Assembly (NCBI GenBank): GCA_038231615.1
Contig: JBBRLA010000183.1
Coordinates: 1 to 13,189 of the forward strand
Source of the DNA: JBBRLA01 sp038231615
Lineage (GTDB): Bacteria; Myxococcota_A; Polyangia; Palsa-1104; JAEUJZ01
Length of the DNA: 13,189 bases
Reading direction: 5' to 3'
Position 1 is the stretch's first letter; every line of letters begins with the position of its first letter. This document shows, piece by piece, positions 1 to 6,516 of the stretch. Position numbers and translations under genes: made by a program. The notes under the pieces are model-generated. The model was not told where the DNA came from and did not search any database. It was given only the letters and a program-made list of their open reading frames with translations.

Positions 1-290
1 CCCACGCGTGGTGTTCGTGGGGCCCACGCGTGGTGCAGGGGGGGAGATTTCCCCCACAGGGGCGGGTTCGTGGGGGAGATTTCCCCCACAGGGGCGTGTT
101 CGTGGGGCCCACGCGTGGTGTTCGTGGGGCCCAGCGGGGTGTTCGTGGTGTGCGTGGGCCCAGCGGGGTGTTCGTGGGGCCCAGCGTGGTGTTCGTGGGG
201 CCCAGGCGTGGTGTTCGTGGGGCCCAGCGTGGTGTTCGTGGGGCCCAGCGTGGGACTGCGTTGACTGCAAACCCACGCGTTGACTGCGAT
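1..290. repeat. GC-rich degenerate tandem repeat tract
   Basis: About ten imperfect units of roughly 21 bp, with core GGTGTTCGTGGGGCCCAGCG, run head to tail from the window edge to about 255. Units vary between CCCACGCGT, CCCAGCGGG and CCCAGCGTG endings. Two units are replaced by a 32-bp variant that carries a G5A-GATT-TC5 stem-loop (40-55 and 72-87). The tract ends with two copies of GCGTTGACTGC (258-268 and 277-287, 19 bp apart). All three + frames stay open through the repeats, which is expected for a repeat without stops and is not evidence for a protein. The tract lies 3' of the CBASS operon on the - strand. It may continue beyond the window. Confidence 0.9.
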
Positions 291-354
291 CACCGCTTGG
301 CGCCGCGGCGAATGTCGAGATGTAACGCCAGGCCCGCTCCCGTTGGAGAAGGGC

Positions 355-374
355 GAATGAAGGATTCTTCATTC
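355..374. terminator. Perfect 8-bp-arm hairpin downstream of cap2
   Basis: GAATGAAG-GATT-CTTCATTC is a perfect inverted repeat with a 4-nt loop, 52 bp past the cap2 stop codon. It is AT-richer than its surroundings and has no clear U-tract on either side. It could end the CBASS transcript, or be the trace of a mobile element end or a protein-binding site. Terminator is the simplest reading because of its position. Confidence 0.4.
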
Positions 375-426
375 TGTCGGCTGAAGGCGCCCGCGCGGGG
401 GGGGCGCGAGTGCATGCGCCGACCCC

Positions 427-2184
427 TCAGGCCCGCCGCACCAGGGCGATGTCGGCGGGGTCAGGCTGCTCGTAGACCTCCAACAGCGGCTCCGACGAGG
501 GATTGGCCATGGTGCGGGCCACATAACGGGCCGCCGCAGCCGCCATCAGCCACACGTCTTCCACCTTCGCCGGGGTGAAGGGGTGGTTGCACCCGCTCGC
601 CTGTCGGGACTCCGCGGCCTCTCCGGCGAGCCAGGGCTGGAGCTGCTGGCGGAAGGCGGCCTGCGGAAAGCGCCGGCCGCGGGCGCTGAAGCAAAACAGC
701 CGCCGCGCCCCGAACCCCAGCGACACCGACAGGAAGGTCCGCTCCTTGTCGTCCCACGGGAAGGACTCCATCCGGGCGATGACCTCATCGTCCCCCGTGG
801 TGTCCAGCACCACCTGGGCCAGCAGCAGCGCGGCCGGGTCGGAAAGCGCTGACGAAAACCCCACCGGCACCGCACGGGCGGTCGCCGATGGCATCGCCGA
901 GACCAGCCGTTCCCTGAGAACCTCTGCCTTGGGCCGCCCCAGGTCCTGCAAGATCGCGGTATGCCGGACCAGGTTGCCGGGCTGCACCGTGTCCGGGTCC
1001 ACGATCACGAGCCGCTGCAACCCGGCGCGCACCAGCATCTCGGCCAGCACCGATCCCAGCGAGCCCGCGCCCAGAAGCAATACCTCCTGCTCGCACACCT
1101 TTTGCGAATGCCGCCCCCGCGCGCCGATCGACTCCGGGTGCCAGTTGATGCAGGGCACCCAGTGCAGCGGCTTGTCCTTGCCGGGCCGACCGCCCGGAGG
1201 AAGCTGGACGACTTCGAAATGCATGCGCACCGGGGGGCCGCCGATGAACGTCGGCACCGGGAACCCGATGAGCAGCAGCGCCGGAAGCAGCCGAGGCAAA
1301 AGGCCCGCCAGCGGGTCGTGCCGGATCGACGCGGGCAGCGTTTCTGTCCAGCGCTGGACATCCAGCAGGAGCGGGTCCAGGCGAACCTTGTGCTCTAGAC
1401 ACACCGCCCGCAGCTCGCACCACGAACCGGGCATACGATAGGGCTTCCGCACGGGGGCCACCGGCAACCTCAACCAACCCGCGTGCCGCGAGACGCTCGG
1501 CAGGTTGTCGATCCAGTCGCCCCAGACCACCTCGCGGATCGGCCGCCCGCCTCGATCCAGGAGCTGACGCAGGTACTGCTGCCCCGGTGACGAGAGGCTG
1601 GCCCACAGGGTACAAAGCCCAGTGGCTGGCGCGCAGTCCCACCCGGCCCGCTCGGCCGCCCCTTCCCGATAGATCACCGCCCATCCAGGATGACGCTGAA
1701 ACAGGGGCAGCTCGAAGGGGTCCCCCTCCTGCAGCAGCTCGTCTCGCGCCGCCGCCCGCAACCAGCGCAGCGCCCGCTGGCAGTGCCAGCGCAATCGCCC
1801 GCTCTCCTCATAGGGCTCGGTGTCATCCGGCCGCGTCCGCACCGCGTGGTAGTTCTGCGTCAGGCACAGGCACCCGAGTCGATAGGGTAGCTCTTGGGGT
1901 CCCTCCCGGTTCTCATTCTGGTGCGCGAAGGTCTCCCGCAGTCCTCCCTCTTTGGCGGGCCAGAACGAAATCTCGCCGTAGGGGTAGTTCTGCGAGACCC
2001 GGATCACCCAATCGGTCACCGCCGGCACCGCGGCGGGCGCCGGGACCTCCACCCGCAGTCGGCAGCGCAGCAGATGGTGACCGGTATGCGGACACAGATG
2101 AAAATCATCCTCCAGCAGCGTCACTCCGGGCAGGTCATCCAGGGAGCGGCAGGCCGCCCGCAGGGCCCTCTTCAGCGCCTCCAT
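427..2184 (-). CDS. cap2: CBASS Cap2: E2-E1 fusion (ThiF family) that conjugates the CD-NTase
   Basis: The protein is 585 residues. The N-terminal E2-like half has candidate catalytic cysteines C105 and C107 in an LGCLCLTQNY segment. The C-terminal E1 adenylation domain starts near residue 365 with GAGSLGSV (372-379) and continues with IVDPDTVQPGNLVRH (394-408). C532, in GCNHPF, is the likely E1 catalytic cysteine. Known Cap2 proteins adenylate the C-terminal glycine of the partner CD-NTase and join it to cellular targets, which primes second-messenger synthesis. The start at 2184 overlaps the CD-NTase stop by one base (TGATG). Its Shine-Dalgarno GGGAGG lies inside the last codons of the CD-NTase gene, so the two are translationally coupled. 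An upstream in-frame ATG at 2265 would lie deep in the CD-NTase gene. No JAB protease (Cap3) follows within the window. Confidence 0.9.
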   Translation of the reverse strand: MEALKRALRAACRSLDDLPGVTLLEDDFHLCPHTGHHLLRCRLRVEVPAPAAVPAVTDWVIRVSQNYPYGEISFWPAKEGGLRETFAHQNENREGPQELPYRLGCLCLTQNYHAVRTRPDDTEPYEESGRLRWHCQRALRWLRAAARDELLQEGDPFELPLFQRHPGWAVIYREGAAERAGWDCAPATGLCTLWASLSSPGQQYLRQLLDRGGRPIREVVWGDWIDNLPSVSRHAGWLRLPVAPVRKPYRMPGSWCELRAVCLEHKVRLDPLLLDVQRWTETLPASIRHDPLAGLLPRLLPALLLIGFPVPTFIGGPPVRMHFEVVQLPPGGRPGKDKPLHWVPCINWHPESIGARGRHSQKVCEQEVLLLGAGSLGSVLAEMLVRAGLQRLVIVDPDTVQPGNLVRHTAILQDLGRPKAEVLRERLVSAMPSATARAVPVGFSSALSDPAALLLAQVVLDTTGDDEVIARMESFPWDDKERTFLSVSLGFGARRLFCFSARGRRFPQAAFRQQLQPWLAGEAAESRQASGCNHPFTPAKVEDVWLMAAAAARYVARTMANPSSEPLLEVYEQPDPADIALVRRA

Positions 2185-3110
2185 CAGCCGAACCTCCCGC
2201 CGGCCAGCCCTGGGACCGCTGCCGGGCCCGGTCGGGGAAAGCCCTCGCCCAGAAGGTCCGCCCACAGCCGCGCGCTGGCGTCCGCATCAGCCTCGTCGAA
2301 GGCCCGCCGCGCCTGCTCTTCGGCGTTGTGCAGCCGCTGGATGAACGCGGCGAAGTCGCCGGCTTCCACCTGATCTAGCACGTCGTGCCCGCCCCCGTGG
2401 TTCCACACCGTCGGCGTTACCCCCTGCTGGGCGTGAGCGCCGAAGCGCTCCCACAGGTCCTCCAGTGTCCTCACCACCCCCTCGGCCAGCGAGGTGATAT
2501 CGTCGGGACAGGCCAGCCACACTAGGTGCTCCAGCGGATAGCTCTTGGGCCGCCGCGGAAAGGAGTCGCCGATGCGGCGCAGGTGCTTGAGCACCCGCAC
2601 CACGCCCGTATAATGACCGTTGGTAACCCGGTTCTTCAAGCTGGTGGCCTCGTGCTGCGCCTCCGGGTCCGCGTCGAGCCAGCGGTTGTGCAAGAGGTCG
2701 GGCACTTGCAGGCCGCCCCGCGCCGTCCGCTTCATCACCACCAGGTCCACATCCACATCGCACGCCGGATCGACCAGCCCGATCGAGCGCCACTGCCGGT
2801 CCCAGTGTCCCGGGGAGTTTTGCCTGACGAAGGGCACGAAGCGCTCGATGGCCGCCTCGGGCGATTCGTTCTCCAGCGTGGTCACCACCACCACATCGAC
2901 ATCCGGCCGCGAAGTGGCGGTCGGGGCCAGCGCCATGCCGCGACGCACGCTCCCCTGCTGAAAGCTCTTCTCGATGATCGGGTTCAGATCGCGATCCGCC
3001 TCCAGCCGCTCCTTGAGCGTGCGGTGCGCCTGCGAAAAGCGCCCTTCGTGCTCCGCGGTGGGAGAAATCGCACTTAGGTAGTCCTTGAAATAACCGGGTA
3101 GCTTCGCCAT
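2184..3110 (-). CDS. CBASS CD-NTase (cGAS/DncV-like nucleotidyltransferase)
   Basis: The protein is 308 residues. The polymerase-beta-like nucleotidyltransferase core has GS at 53-54 and, after a loop, the acidic pair D70 and D72 in RPDVDVVVV. The third metal-ligand aspartate is in CDVDVDLVV (D120/D122). Enzymes of this family make cyclic di- or trinucleotides on phage infection. The product cannot be read from the sequence. The C-terminal tail is rich in Gly and Pro and ends GGRFG. A terminal glycine is what Cap2 activates, and cap2 follows with a one-base overlap. The start at 3110 is chosen over 3134 because AAGGAGG lies 5 nt upstream of it. A short palindrome (AGACG-C-CGTCT, 3141-3151) sits about 30 bp upstream. 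The CD-NTase clade is not determined. Confidence 0.93.
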   Translation of the reverse strand: MAKLPGYFKDYLSAISPTAEHEGRFSQAHRTLKERLEADRDLNPIIEKSFQQGSVRRGMALAPTATSRPDVDVVVVTTLENESPEAAIERFVPFVRQNSPGHWDRQWRSIGLVDPACDVDVDLVVMKRTARGGLQVPDLLHNRWLDADPEAQHEATSLKNRVTNGHYTGVVRVLKHLRRIGDSFPRRPKSYPLEHLVWLACPDDITSLAEGVVRTLEDLWERFGAHAQQGVTPTVWNHGGGHDVLDQVEAGDFAAFIQRLHNAEEQARRAFDEADADASARLWADLLGEGFPRPGPAAVPGLAGGRFG

Positions 3111-3140
3111 GAGGACCTCCTTGTCCGGGTTCACAAGGCA

Positions 3141-3151
3141 AGACGCCGTCT
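3141..3151. promoter_or_regulatory. Palindrome in the leader of the CD-NTase gene
   Basis: AGACG-C-CGTCT lies 30 bp before the CD-NTase start codon, in the 89-bp gap after the membrane/sigma gene. Next to it (about 3162-3187) is an unusually AT-rich stretch holding two AAAAAT copies. I see no convincing -35/-10 pair. It may be an operator or a processing site. Confidence 0.25.
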
Positions 3152-3199
3152 GAGGCGAAGTGCAGAAATTTTTCTGAAGATTTTTGTAAAGGCGCGAAT

Positions 3200-4609
3200 C
3201 TACTCGTCGAAGCCGCGGTTGCCCCGGTAGACTTCTTTCAGGCAGTTGCCGCCGAACTTGGTCCTGATCTTCTTGATCGCGTAGTCATAGCGCTGCCGGG
3301 CGCGGCCAGTGGACAGGTCCGGGTGGCTGGCGGCGATCTCGCTGAACTCCATGTCCAGAAAGACGTGGGCGGCGATCAGTGCCCGCTCCTCGTCGTCCAG
3401 TCCGCGCCACTGTAGGGTCGCCAGGTCCAGCTCCTTCATCACCCGATCGTCGAACGCGTCCCACGAGGTCGGACAGGAAGCTGCGATGTCGGACAGGTCG
3501 TCCCAGGACTGGAAGCGCCCTCCCCGCTTGGCCAGGGTCATGACCCGGCGCTTGGCCGCGATGAAGAGCACCCCGTTCAGGTCGCGATAGCCTTCGGCGC
3601 TAGCCACGTGCGCCGTGCAGATGTCGATGAGTGCGCTCATGGTGGCGTCGTGGATCTCGTCGCGGGCCACGCGGCGCATGCGGCGCAGCTGGCGCTCGAC
3701 ATCGCCGACCTTGTCCGGGTACAGCGCCTTCCAGCAGGCGTCGAAGCGCTGCTGCACCGGCGAGGGCCCGTCCTCGTCCTCGCCCGCCCACGCCACCCCG
3801 AAGAGGCGCGGGGCCGGCGCGCGGGCCAGGCCGGAGACGCGGCTGAGCAGCGGCCGCAGGAAGCGCCGCGCGTCCTGGCGCAACGCCTTGCGGGGAGAGA
3901 CCGACTCGGCCATGTCGAAGAGCAGCCAGCGCAGCTCGTCACCATTGGGGGCGGCGGTGGCGTCGGCGAACTCTTGCCCCAGGTCGGCGGGGGCGGCGGA
4001 GAGCCCGGGCCGCTGGAGGAAGAAGCCGAAGAGTCCGGGCAGGCTGATCAAGAAAAGAAGCAAGGTCAGCATGCCGGCGCGGTAGGCAGAGGCCGCCGCG
4101 AAGCGATAGGTGCCCCGGGCCAGGCGGAAGGCGCCGCGCAGCACCCACAGGCCGCCGATCCCGAGCAATAGATAGAGGAAGGCGAGGGTGATGCCGGTGG
4201 ACACACCGGGCAGGGAGCCGGCAGCGAGCCGTCCCAGAAGAAGCACCCCGAGGGCGTAGGCGGTGAAGAAGGAGCGCGGCGCCAGCAGGGCGAAGGTGTC
4301 CTTGTCGGGCGCGGGAGCGCCCGGTCGATAGGTCCACAGAAGGCGCAGGATGCCGGCCAGGGCGCTGAAGAGGGCGATCGCGTGGGCGGTGGCGAAGGTC
4401 TCGGTGGATGCGATGAAGCTGCCGGCATGGAGCAGCGAGATGCTGGCGCCAAAGAGCAGGCCGCCGAGCCAGAGCCCGAGGGCGAGCACGCACAAGGGCA
4501 GCAGGAAGAGGCCGACGAAGGCCAGCCACGCCACAACGAGGCTCAGATGGGCGCCGAGAGAAAGCGGCCGTGGCGTCGGGTCCCGGTCCAGGGATGAATC
4601 CCCGCTCAT
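3200..4609 (-). CDS. Polytopic membrane protein with C-terminal ECF sigma-like module, in the CBASS effector position
   Basis: The protein is 469 residues. Residues about 22-198 form roughly six hydrophobic segments (near 22-42, 43-63, 74-93, 113-131, 139-159 and 178-198). A linker of about 90 residues follows. Residues about 295-365 resemble sigma region 2, ending in AAKRRVMTLAKRGGRF. Residues about 398-452 resemble region 4, with an EERALIAAHVFLDMEFSEIA helix-turn-helix and a basic IKKIRTKF end. The gene is codirectional with the CD-NTase, ends 89 bp before it and has no terminator between. That is the usual slot for a CBASS effector, but a regulatory role or unrelated neighbour is equally possible. 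The frame is open back to 4924, but the MSGDSS start at 4609 is preferred because the upstream part is gene debris (DUF3465-like and antisense IS91). The ribosome-binding site there is weak. The sigma assignment rests on pattern only. Confidence 0.75.
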   Translation of the reverse strand: MSGDSSLDRDPTPRPLSLGAHLSLVVAWLAFVGLFLLPLCVLALGLWLGGLLFGASISLLHAGSFIASTETFATAHAIALFSALAGILRLLWTYRPGAPAPDKDTFALLAPRSFFTAYALGVLLLGRLAAGSLPGVSTGITLAFLYLLLGIGGLWVLRGAFRLARGTYRFAAASAYRAGMLTLLLFLISLPGLFGFFLQRPGLSAAPADLGQEFADATAAPNGDELRWLLFDMAESVSPRKALRQDARRFLRPLLSRVSGLARAPAPRLFGVAWAGEDEDGPSPVQQRFDACWKALYPDKVGDVERQLRRMRRVARDEIHDATMSALIDICTAHVASAEGYRDLNGVLFIAAKRRVMTLAKRGGRFQSWDDLSDIAASCPTSWDAFDDRVMKELDLATLQWRGLDDEERALIAAHVFLDMEFSEIAASHPDLSTGRARQRYDYAIKKIRTKFGGNCLKEVYRGNRGFDE

Positions 4610-4657
4610 CGCTCTATCCTGGACCCGGGCGGCCTTTGTCACAAGGGCGGGGCGGCC

Positions 4658-4837
4658 GGGCGAGGCTAGCGGTAGGTAGCGGTAGGTAGTGCCGGCGATG
4701 ACCACGAAGCCGCAGGGGTCGTGGGTGTAGTGGATCACCGCGGCGGGCCCGTTCTTGTCGTGGGCGTTGGTCGTGGAGGCGGGGATGTACTCGCCCTCGA
4801 CCTGGACGAAGTCGCCGGGGGCGACGGGGACCGGGTC
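4658..4837 (-). pseudogene. 5'-truncated DUF3465-like fragment
   Basis: The reading frame encodes GDFVQVEGEYIPAS, then AAVIHYTHDPCG and AGTTYR. This resembles the C-terminal half of small exported DUF3465 proteins (GDxVxxxGEY, IHxTHxDP, GxTYR end). The N-terminal half, with any signal peptide, is missing where the IS91-type fragment begins (about 4835). The natural stop seems to have been removed by a 10-bp tandem duplication at 4670-4689, so the frame now runs on into the membrane/sigma gene. The family call is from memory of the motif pattern and is moderate. Confidence 0.5.
4670..4689. repeat. Perfect 10-bp tandem duplication
   Basis: CGGTAGGTAG occurs twice in direct succession. On the - strand, one copy would give ...GGC ACT ACC TAC CGC TAG, ending the DUF3465-like fragment as GTTYR. 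With two copies the TAG goes out of frame and translation continues in the frame of the membrane/sigma gene. Confidence 0.9.
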
Positions 4838-4936
4838 CTGCCTGATGTGACGGTACGGCAGTGGGTGGTGAGCCTGCCGCACAAGTACCGCTTCCTGATC
4901 GCCCGGGACGCCCAGATGCTGCACAAGGTGCTGGGC
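4835..4936 (+). pseudogene. IS91-family transposase fragment
   Basis: About 34 codons read VLPDVTVRQWVVSLPHKYRF, then LIARDAQMLHKVLG. This matches the conserved RQWVLSLPxxLRxLLAxD stretch just before the HUH domain of IS91-type Y2 transposases. The N-terminal zinc-binding region and the catalytic HUH/YxxxY parts are absent, so this is a relic. Its left end meets the DUF3465-like fragment of the opposite strand abruptly. Confidence 0.6.
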
Positions 4937-4987
4937 ATGCGTTGCACCAGCGGCTTCTATGCCATCCGCGTCGCTGCCTGGCTTAAC

Positions 4988-5173
4988 ATGGACAACGACA
5001 ACGCGGTGGCAAGCCCGGACTCCATGGGCTCGGACATGCGGGTCCTGTCAGGCTGCGGCAAAGATCCCCAGGCGATCCCGGTGAAGAACGACTGCTTCAA
5101 GATGACCTCCGTGGTCCTCTGCGGATCGATGGGCAAGCCCTGGAGCTGCACGAAGGACGTCACCGACGCGTAG
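4988..5173 (+). CDS. Unrecognised short Cys-containing ORF, possibly a fragment
   Basis: From ATG 4988 the frame gives 61 residues with several cysteines (VLSGCGKD, KNDCFKMTSVVLCG, WSCTKD) and ends at TAG 5171-5173. The same frame then reads HTGSLGGVVCCKDNS before another stop at about 5219-5221, so the first stop may be a nonsense mutation in a longer Cys-rich protein. The frame is continuous with the IS91-type fragment upstream. There is no good ribosome-binding site. I do not recognise a family. Confidence 0.3.
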   Translation: MDNDNAVASPDSMGSDMRVLSGCGKDPQAIPVKNDCFKMTSVVLCGSMGKPWSCTKDVTDA

Positions 5174-5279
5174 CACACGGGCAGCCTGGGTGGGGTCGTG
5201 TGCTGCAAGGACAACTCGTAGCGGGAAACGCGCGGGCTTTCTGGCGGAGCGCTTCGGACTCGCGCGATCGACGATCGGT

Positions 5280-5705
5280 CTACGGAGCAGGGAGTACGGT
5301 GAACCCCTCGCGCTGTGCCGCCTGTCGCAGCCGATCATCCAGGCAGACGAAGCCCTGTCCTATCGGCGATTCTTCGGCCCACACCAGGGCCGCCGCGAGT
5401 TGCAGTCCATCCGCGGCGCGTAGCGGATGGACTGCCAGCGTCCGCAGCGCCCGCTGTCGCAGAGGGTCGGTAGGGGCGACGCAATCCAGATCTTCGACCA
5501 GCGCCTCCAGGCGACGCAACGCGCGCTGAAGCGCCACGTCGCTGAGTGCGCCCTCCCGATGACGCCGCTGAAGCGCGGAAGCACACTCCACCGGGCCGGC
5601 CCACCACAGGGCCGGTTCAGGATCTTGCGTCAGCAAGGCCACGAGCACCGTCGAGGAATTCTCGGCCAGCAGGAGTGGCACAAGGGCGGAACTGTCCCAG
5701 AACAT
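5280..5705 (-). CDS. vapC: VapC-type PIN-domain toxin (module 1)
   Basis: The protein is 141 residues, the usual PIN toxin length. The acidic residues expected of this Mg-dependent RNase fold are in place: D4 in MFWDSSALV, E40 in GPVECASAL, D99 in RAADGLQLAAAL and D123/D124 in CLDDRL. VapC toxins usually cut tRNA or rRNA. The target here cannot be read. The start overlaps the antitoxin stop by one base (TGATG), so it is coupled to the Phd-type gene in front. The toxin appears intact. Confidence 0.9.
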   Translation of the reverse strand: MFWDSSALVPLLLAENSSTVLVALLTQDPEPALWWAGPVECASALQRRHREGALSDVALQRALRRLEALVEDLDCVAPTDPLRQRALRTLAVHPLRAADGLQLAAALVWAEESPIGQGFVCLDDRLRQAAQREGFTVLPAP

Positions 5706-5995
5706 CAGCGCCCTTCGTTCCGCTCTGACAGCAGCGCGTCCAGCACACCCGCCTGTCCTGCCATGGGTTCGGGCATCGAGAGCAAGGAGGGACGGACATG
5801 CCCTTTTCCGAGATGCAGAAGACCGGTCCGGGCAAGCCGGTCCCGGCGCGGGCCACGCTGCTCTTCCGGATTCAGGGGAACCAGCTTGGCGATAGGCAAT
5901 CCACGCTCGGTGATGACAATCTCCTGGCCGCCCTTTACTTGCTCGAGAAAGCGACTCAGTCCTGCCTTCAGATCAGCCACGCCTGCCGTCTTCAT
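5705..5995 (-). CDS. Phd/YefM-type antitoxin (module 1)
   Basis: The protein is 96 residues. The N-terminal Phd/YefM DNA-binding fold is visible as VADLKAGLSRFLEQVKGG, followed by ITERGLPIAKLVPL (about 28-41). The disordered tail ends DALLSERNEGR and is the part that should wrap the VapC toxin. The stop overlaps the vapC start by one base. Phd proteins repress their own promoter, and an inverted repeat with a consensus -35 box lies directly upstream (6002-6030). ATG 5995 is the best start. Confidence 0.88.
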   Translation of the reverse strand: MKTAGVADLKAGLSRFLEQVKGGQEIVITERGLPIAKLVPLNPEEQRGPRRDRLARTGLLHLGKGHVRPSLLSMPEPMAGQAGVLDALLSERNEGR

Positions 5996-6001
5996 ATGTA
6001 C

Positions 6002-6030
6002 ATGATGGTCAGATGAAGATGACCTGTCAA
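6002..6030 (-). promoter_or_regulatory. Promoter/operator of the phd-vapC pair
   Basis: On the - strand, TTGACA (6030-6025) is a perfect -35 box. It is followed by a 17-bp spacer and CATCAT (6007-6002). The inverted repeat GGTCA-N8-TGACC (6007-6011 and 6020-6024) fills the spacer, which fits Phd autorepression. With this -10 box, transcription would begin at or next to ATG 5995, giving a leaderless message. An alternative -10 box, GATAAT at 6039-6034, would leave about a 30-nt leader. Confidence 0.5.
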
Positions 6031-6197
6031 GACATTATCCCTCTGCTGACAGATCTCATCTTCTCATCATCGGTCATCGGCACATAGGGGCAGGACTGTA
6101 TCAATCCTATCCCCGATGCCGCTGATTTGTTGCCCATCCCGGCGACTCGTGTTACGTCGCGCCATGCCCTCCATCGACCATCGCCCTGGACGAGTCG

Positions 6198-6311
6198 GTG
6201 GCGGCCTGGGCGAAAGAGCTGATCGAGAGGCTGTATGCTGACCTGGTCTTCCGGTCGCTGACCCCGGAGAACCTGAAGAAGCTGGTGACCCTCATGGACA
6301 TGAGCAAATAC
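6198..6311 (+). other. Possible coding relic, unassigned
   Basis: From GTG 6198 (frame open further upstream) the + strand reads VAAWAKELIERLYADLVFRS, then LTPENLKKLVTLMDMSKYEP. The Lys/Glu/Leu balance looks like a real helical protein. Beyond about 6311 the frame becomes Arg/Pro-rich and overlaps the truncated vapC on the other strand. No start region or family is recognised. It may be the 3' end of a gene interrupted by the event that truncated vapC. The rest of 5996-6291, apart from the phd operator, holds nothing I can support. Confidence 0.25.
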
Positions 6312-6516
6312 GAGCCTGGTGCAGCAGGCACAGAGCCAGGGAATCCAGGGCGGCCGGCCCAGCGGTATCGTCGCGCTCCCGCGAAATCGATGGGACCAGG
6401 ATTGGGTCGCGCTCCGTCTCTACCGACGACATCCGTGCTCGGGCAAGGGCGGAGAGTCGCGGCGAGCGCAACAGGTACCAGATGACGGCGTGAGTATCTG
6501 CGACAAGCGACGCCAT
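6292..6516 (-). pseudogene. Truncated VapC-type PIN toxin (module 2)
   Basis: Residues 1-45 are a normal PIN start: MASLVADTHAVIWYLL with the first acidic residue D7, ending DPILVPSIS (to about 6382). The next residues expected in PIN toxins are hydrophobic and carry the second acidic residue. Here the sequence turns to RERDDTAGPAALDS and stops after 74 codons. The later acidic motifs are missing in all frames I checked. The start overlaps the antitoxin stop by one base. The toxin is almost certainly inactive. Confidence 0.75.

Noticed and set aside
1..255. CRISPR array
   Set aside because: Units follow each other without unique spacers and vary along their length, and there are no cas genes.
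1..426. cap3 (JAB peptidase) or retron RNA next to CBASS
   Set aside because: No JAB HxH...D motif in any frame and no reverse transcriptase. The hairpins alone are not enough.
8..578. Overlapping + strand ORFs of 91, 182 and 64 codons encoding GVRGAQ-like repeats
   Set aside because: All three frames are open only because the GC-rich DNA repeat has no stops. The longest also runs into the antisense of cap2.
575..2378. Long + strand ORFs opposite cap2 (288 and 263 codons)
   Set aside because: Ser/Arg/Pro-rich shadows of a well-supported - strand gene.
3200..4924. Full 574-codon frame as one native protein
   Set aside because: Its first 105 codons are the complement of an IS91-type fragment, a DUF3465-like remnant and a read-through created by the 10-bp duplication. 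The membrane protein starts more naturally at 4609.
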